Positions 32,450-35,319 of a DNA stretch of 35,319 bases are shown here, in pieces. This DNA comes from Candidatus Eremiobacteraceae bacterium. Lineage in GTDB: Bacteria; Vulcanimicrobiota; Vulcanimicrobiia; Eremiobacterales; Eremiobacteraceae. The notes beneath the pieces were generated by a model. The model searched no databases and was not told the DNA's origin. It saw only the letters and a program-made list of their open reading frames with translations. How positions within the stretch are numbered: position 1 is the first letter of the stretch; each line of letters begins with the position of its first letter. The stretch lies in the NCBI GenBank assembly GCA_035314825.1, contig DATFYX010000031.1:1-35319 (forward strand), in the 5' to 3' direction. Both the position numbers and the translations under genes were made by a program.

Positions 32450-33094
32450 CTAATGGACCGGAGCGAGCTTGACGCTGGTCATGCCGAGCGCTTGCGCGAC
32501 ATCGTAGAACGCTTGATTCGAGATCTCGTGGTACTGGAGGTCGGCCTTCTTGCCCAGGCTCGGATCCGCGTCGATGTCGTTCATCACCTGGACGTGGATC
32601 TTGTGCGAGACGGCCTTGTCGAGCAGCAACTCGATCTGGAAGTACCCTTGGCTGTCGGTACCGGCCTTGATGAGCCCTTCCGCCAGCGCCTTGCCTTCGA
32701 GCGGCGCCGGGGCAGGCAGCTTGATGCCGGCCGCGGTTGCGATCTTGAGCGAGTCGTCGACGGCGAAGTCGAACGTCTTGAGCCACAGGGTGACCGCGTC
32801 AGCGCCGTACTGTTTGGACAGTTTGGCGACTTCCGCGTCGACCGTCGGTTTGCCGACCATGCTGACGAGCGCGGTGGCGGTGGAGTAGTTGGCTGCGCCG
32901 CCGCCCGCTTTGACGAGCGCGGCCGTGACGTCGAGCGCGGGAGGCCCGTTGTATACCGGGCCGCCGAAGCGACCGTGCATCTCGCCGTTCACCGTGGTGT
33001 CTTGGCCGGTGTCAGTGCCGGCTGCGAGTGCGGCCGAGCCGGCGCCGAGGATCGCGACCGCTCCGAGCGCCGCGACAAATTTGGAGATGATCAT
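32450..33094 (-). CDS. Exported protein of unknown function
   Basis: 214 aa. A clear signal peptide (about residues 1-25, ending ALAAG) precedes a mature part predicted to be largely helical: PPALDVTAALVKAGGGAANY, VSMVGKPTVDAEVAKLSKQY and LIKAGTDSQGYFQIELLLD. No family is recognised. The repeated theme of amphipathic helices with few cysteines suggests a periplasmic soluble protein. An AAGGAG lies about 11 bases before the ATG. A 10-bp perfect palindrome (GTTAGCTAAC, 33132-33141) stands 38 bases upstream and could be an operator, but that is speculative. Confidence 0.7.
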   Translation of the reverse strand: MIISKFVAALGAVAILGAGSAALAAGTDTGQDTTVNGEMHGRFGGPVYNGPPALDVTAALVKAGGGAANYSTATALVSMVGKPTVDAEVAKLSKQYGADAVTLWLKTFDFAVDDSLKIATAAGIKLPAPAPLEGKALAEGLIKAGTDSQGYFQIELLLDKAVSHKIHVQVMNDIDADPSLGKKADLQYHEISNQAFYDVAQALGMTSVKLAPVH

Positions 33095-33304
33095 GCCCTT
33101 ATTGCTCCTTGCAGGGGTGTAGGGTTGTTCAGTTAGCTAACGTTGCGAAGGCTCGTTCGGATGAGCCCTTTGCTGCGCGCGGCGAAGACAGCCCGCGGGT
33201 TGGGACCTCTCGTGCGACATTTTCGGGTCGAAGGCCCCAGGGGGGAGCGCGGCCCGCATGGCGAACCGCCGCCTAGTCACTCCTCGTCCCGTGGAGGTTT
33301 TATC

Positions 33305-34066
33305 GTGCGCAGATTCATAACGCCGGCACTTTCGCTTTTTGCGTGTGTCGTGCTCTTCGCTTGCTCGTCGACCGGCAACACAACCCTACCGGCCGCCCCC
33401 GCCATTCCGGCGCCGGTGATCGGCCAGTACACCGTCGCGGCCGGCGACCCGGGCGACGGCGGACCTCCTAACGCCGCGGGCTACACTTGGGACATCAGCA
33501 GCATTGTGGCGAATCGCATCGGTCCCCCGGGCGGCACGTATACGGAAATCGTCGTTAGCACGGCATTTGAACACCCCGACGGCGTGGCCGATGGCACAGC
33601 AGGCGGAAGTCTGACGCCGGCTGGTGGTCCAGATTGCGTCGTCAGCGCGTCAAACGCGGTACTCTGCGGCCAGATATACATCGATACGGATGGCAATCCG
33701 GCAACAGGCAACAACGTGACGATTTGCGGCGCCAACGGTTCCTACCCCGGAACCGATTATGTCGTTGATGTGGGTGCAGATGCGCCCCTCAACGGTACCG
33801 GCCAAGCGCCAGTTTTTGCGAGCACCGGTGGCGTTTTGGAATCCATGCAAGTCGGATACGCAACCGTAACTGTCAGCCAAGGCGGAAGTGGGGTGAACGT
33901 GTTCATCCCGATTTCGCTCATCGGTGGCAGCGCAAACGGTCCCTTCAACGTCGGTGTGGCGTGGGGCACCGCTGGGTTTGCAAACGACTGCGCTGCCAAC
34001 ACGGGATTCATCCCCGACTTCCTGGGAGGAAATGGACCCGCGTCGCGCTCGTTTAGCCACCCATAA
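33305..34066 (+). CDS. Tandem paralogous lipoprotein, copy A
   Basis: 253 aa. A signal peptide ends in the lipobox LFAC near residue 19, followed by a linker SSTGNTTLPAAPAIPAPV and a beta-rich domain. It shares with the next gene TWDISS, the Cys-containing CGQIYIDTDGNPATG element, YPGTDYVVD and VNVFIPISLIGG. The D-T-D-G-N-P-A-T-G loop resembles calcium-binding-type loops in bacterial surface beta domains, but no family is certain. GTG at 33305 has GGAGG seven bases upstream. It has its own terminator. Copies A and B match closely in leader, signal and linker but differ more in the mature domain. Confidence 0.8.
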   Translation: MRRFITPALSLFACVVLFACSSTGNTTLPAAPAIPAPVIGQYTVAAGDPGDGGPPNAAGYTWDISSIVANRIGPPGGTYTEIVVSTAFEHPDGVADGTAGGSLTPAGGPDCVVSASNAVLCGQIYIDTDGNPATGNNVTICGANGSYPGTDYVVDVGADAPLNGTGQAPVFASTGGVLESMQVGYATVTVSQGGSGVNVFIPISLIGGSANGPFNVGVAWGTAGFANDCAANTGFIPDFLGGNGPASRSFSHP

Positions 34067-34086
34067 GACGCCCGAGCCAGGACACG

Positions 34087-34118
34087 AGGGTCGCGGTACG
34101 CCGCGGCCCTTTCTTTTC
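34087..34118 (+). terminator. Intrinsic terminator of lipoprotein A
   Basis: 10-bp stem AGGGTCGCGG / CCGCGGCCCT (one U-G pair), loop TACG, followed by TTCTTTTC. It stands 20 bases after the stop codon. The same stem sequence recurs after copy B. Confidence 0.9.
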
Positions 34119-34222
34119 GTGACGCCGCCACCGGAGGGCAACTGTGTCAAGGGGGAGCGCCATGCGCGGAAGAAGCTACCTTTAATCGCAATCGTCACTC
34201 TGCGTCCCGTGGAGGTTTAATT

Positions 34223-34957
34223 GTGCGCAGACTCATAACGCCGGTATTTTGGCTTATTGCAAGTGTCGCGCTGTTCGCTTGCTCGTCCACCGGCAACACG
34301 ACCCTACCCGCCGCCCCCGCGATCCCGGCGCCGGTGGTCGGAAGCAGTTCCACTGTCTCACCCGTTCAGGGCGTAGTGTACCAATGGGACGTCAGCACGT
34401 TACAGTCGCAGCGCATAGGACCACCGGGTGCCGCCTACACTGAGCTCGTGGTCAGCGGGGCGTTCGTGCAGTTTTCTGGGCCGAACGCCGGCCAACCAGA
34501 TGATACCGCTTTCCCGAGTCTGCCGCCAGCTGGCTCCACTTGCACCCTCACCACGCAACTGTGCGGTCAGATCGAAATCGACATTGACAACAACCCGGCC
34601 ACCGGGGCACTCGTCGGTTATTGTGGAGTAAACGGGACGTGGCCCGGCGTCGACTACACGGTTGATCTCGGCACGATTTCGCCGATAAACGCCGATGGCA
34701 CCGCGGAGATCTTCTCGAACGCGACTGGGTTCGAAGCGACTCCGGTCGGCGAGGCGACGATCACCGGTGGAGCGGGCGGCAGCGTGGTGAATGTCTTCAT
34801 CCCGATCTCGCTGATCGGCGGAGCGTCTGGCGGGCCGTTTAACGTCGGATCAGCGTTCGGCAACGTGGCCGGACCCACCGTCTGCGCCGCAAGCAACGGG
34901 TACATCCCGGATGTGAAACACCCCGGACCACCGTCGAATAGTTGGAAAAACCACTAA
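34223..34957 (+). CDS. Tandem paralogous lipoprotein, copy B
   Basis: 244 aa, paralog of the preceding gene. The signal peptide ends in LFAC near residue 19 and is followed by the same linker SSTGNTTLPAAPAIPAPV. Shared elements: WDVSTL, CGQIEIDIDNNPATG, GTWPGVDYTVD and VNVFIPISLIGG, plus a C-terminal cysteine in VCAASNGYIPD. Four mature cysteines could form two disulfides. GTG at 34223 is preceded by the same GTGGAGGTTT leader as in copy A. Likely a surface protein anchored through the N-terminal lipid; ligand unknown. Confidence 0.8.
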   Translation: MRRLITPVFWLIASVALFACSSTGNTTLPAAPAIPAPVVGSSSTVSPVQGVVYQWDVSTLQSQRIGPPGAAYTELVVSGAFVQFSGPNAGQPDDTAFPSLPPAGSTCTLTTQLCGQIEIDIDNNPATGALVGYCGVNGTWPGVDYTVDLGTISPINADGTAEIFSNATGFEATPVGEATITGGAGGSVVNVFIPISLIGGASGGPFNVGSAFGNVAGPTVCAASNGYIPDVKHPGPPSNSWKNH

Positions 34958-34979
34958 GGGAGAGCCAACGGGCAAGTGG

Positions 34980-35014
34980 ACAAGGGTCGCGGCACGCCGC
35001 GGCCCTTGTCTTTT
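34980..35014 (+). terminator. Intrinsic terminator of lipoprotein B
   Basis: 13-bp stem ACAAGGGTCGCGG / CCGCGGCCCTTGT (one U-G pair), loop CACG, followed by CTTTTC. It is nearly identical to the terminator at 34087, so the duplicated unit includes leader, gene and terminator. Confidence 0.9.
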
Positions 35015-35042
35015 CGCGGCGCGGCCCCGATACTAGTAGTGC

Positions 35043-35225
35043 ATGAGCGATCGCACCGCGCGATTTTCGATAGTCATTCCGGCACGCAACGAAGGGCGCT
35101 CGTGTCGCAAGTTCGATCATCTCGGCGACTGGTATCTGCTGCGCAATGCGCCGCGTCTCGCGTCGATGCTCGGCGGACATAACGAAGGCGAGGCAAACCA
35201 CTTCTTCTACGATTTCCCGCGCTAA
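35043..35225 (+). pseudogene. Internally deleted glycosyltransferase family 2 remnant
   Basis: A 60-codon frame begins RFSIVIPARNEG, the hallmark N-terminal strand of GT2 glycosyltransferases (nucleotide-sugar-binding start), and then jumps to RKFDHLGDWYLLRNAPRL and NHFFYDFPR, which look like a GT2 C-terminal tail. A normal enzyme has about 200 residues between these, including the DxD motif, so an in-frame internal deletion is likely. No ribosome-binding site is visible before the ATG. A genuine small protein is the alternative. Confidence 0.5.
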
Positions 35226-35239
35226 GCAAAGGAGAAAGC

Positions 35240-35319
35240 ATGCGTGCCGTCCAGCGTCTAAGGCTAATCCCTCGCGTTATGCTCGCCACACTCGCGATCG
35301 GCGCCTTGATGGCTCCGGC
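35240..35319 (+). CDS. Start of an exported protein (3' end outside window)
   Basis: Only the first 26 codons are visible: basic start MRAVQRLRLIPR, then a hydrophobic stretch VMLATLAIGALMAP, typical of a signal peptide. AAAGGAG stands five bases upstream of the ATG, a strong ribosome-binding site. Product unknown. Confidence 0.6.
   Translation, partial: MRAVQRLRLIPRVMLATLAIGALMAP

Noticed and set aside
33132-33141. Palindrome GTTAGCTAAC upstream of the exported protein
   Set aside because: Only 10 bp and a single copy; kept as a remark because no regulator or second site supports it.

Overview
The window is a high-GC, densely coded bacterial chromosome segment with many GTG/TTG starts and start-stop overlaps. 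No phage, transposase or CRISPR is visible, and no stretch over about 300 bases lacks a gene. The gene mix is a free-living aerobe: dnaE, a cell-division block, a caa3-type oxidase with its heme-A and copper assembly factors, rapZ/yvcK and secreted lipoproteins. A lineage such as Candidatus Eremiobacterota (WPS-2) would fit, but that is an impression from gene content and style, not a demonstrated placement.

Region by region. 1-5.5 kb: the 3' part of dnaE, a Cof-type HAD phosphatase and ftsQ form a coupled run. Next come a 183-bp gap with DnaA-box-like sites and a UUCG hairpin, then ftsA and ftsZ. 5.5-8.5 kb: NUDIX (-), SRPBCC, FmdB-like zinc ribbon, a small membrane protein, and aroA (-). 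8.6-17.3 kb: a respiratory block of ctaA, ctaB, an MFS exporter, tRNA-Leu(CAA), oxidase subunits II, I and III, two tiny membrane proteins, an unknown membrane protein (-) and a SCO copper chaperone. 17.3-21.9 kb: a small lipoprotein, then an IclR regulator with a structured-looking leader, a hydroxypyruvate/glyoxylate reductase, a glycerate kinase and a tandem hot-dog thioesterase. 21.9-26.1 kb (mostly -): yvcK, rapZ, a DUF2203 gene (+), RNase P RNA, and a YtpB/DUF2600-type terpene cyclase. 26.2-30.2 kb: a large secreted metzincin-like protease, a cupredoxin lacking one expected ligand, an unknown membrane protein (-) and tRNA-Ala(GGC). 30.2-35.3 kb: a lipoprotein (-), an APC permease, an exported unknown (-), two tandem paralogous lipoprotein units each with its own terminator, an internally deleted glycosyltransferase remnant and the start of another exported protein.

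How the genes work together. CtaB and CtaA convert heme B to heme O and heme A for the oxidase; the SCO protein probably delivers copper to the CuA site of subunit II. The reductase and glycerate kinase together would turn hydroxypyruvate or glyoxylate-derived tartronate semialdehyde into phosphoglycerate, with the adjacent IclR protein as likely regulator. FtsQ, FtsA and FtsZ are the core of the divisome.

The points most worth a second look are the leader before the IclR gene, with mutually exclusive pairings; a 27-bp identical palindromic repeat at the 3' ends of two genes; the DnaA-box group before ftsA; an apparent AUC start on glycerate kinase; the duplicated lipoprotein unit; and three convergent gene pairs that overlap exactly at a CTAG.
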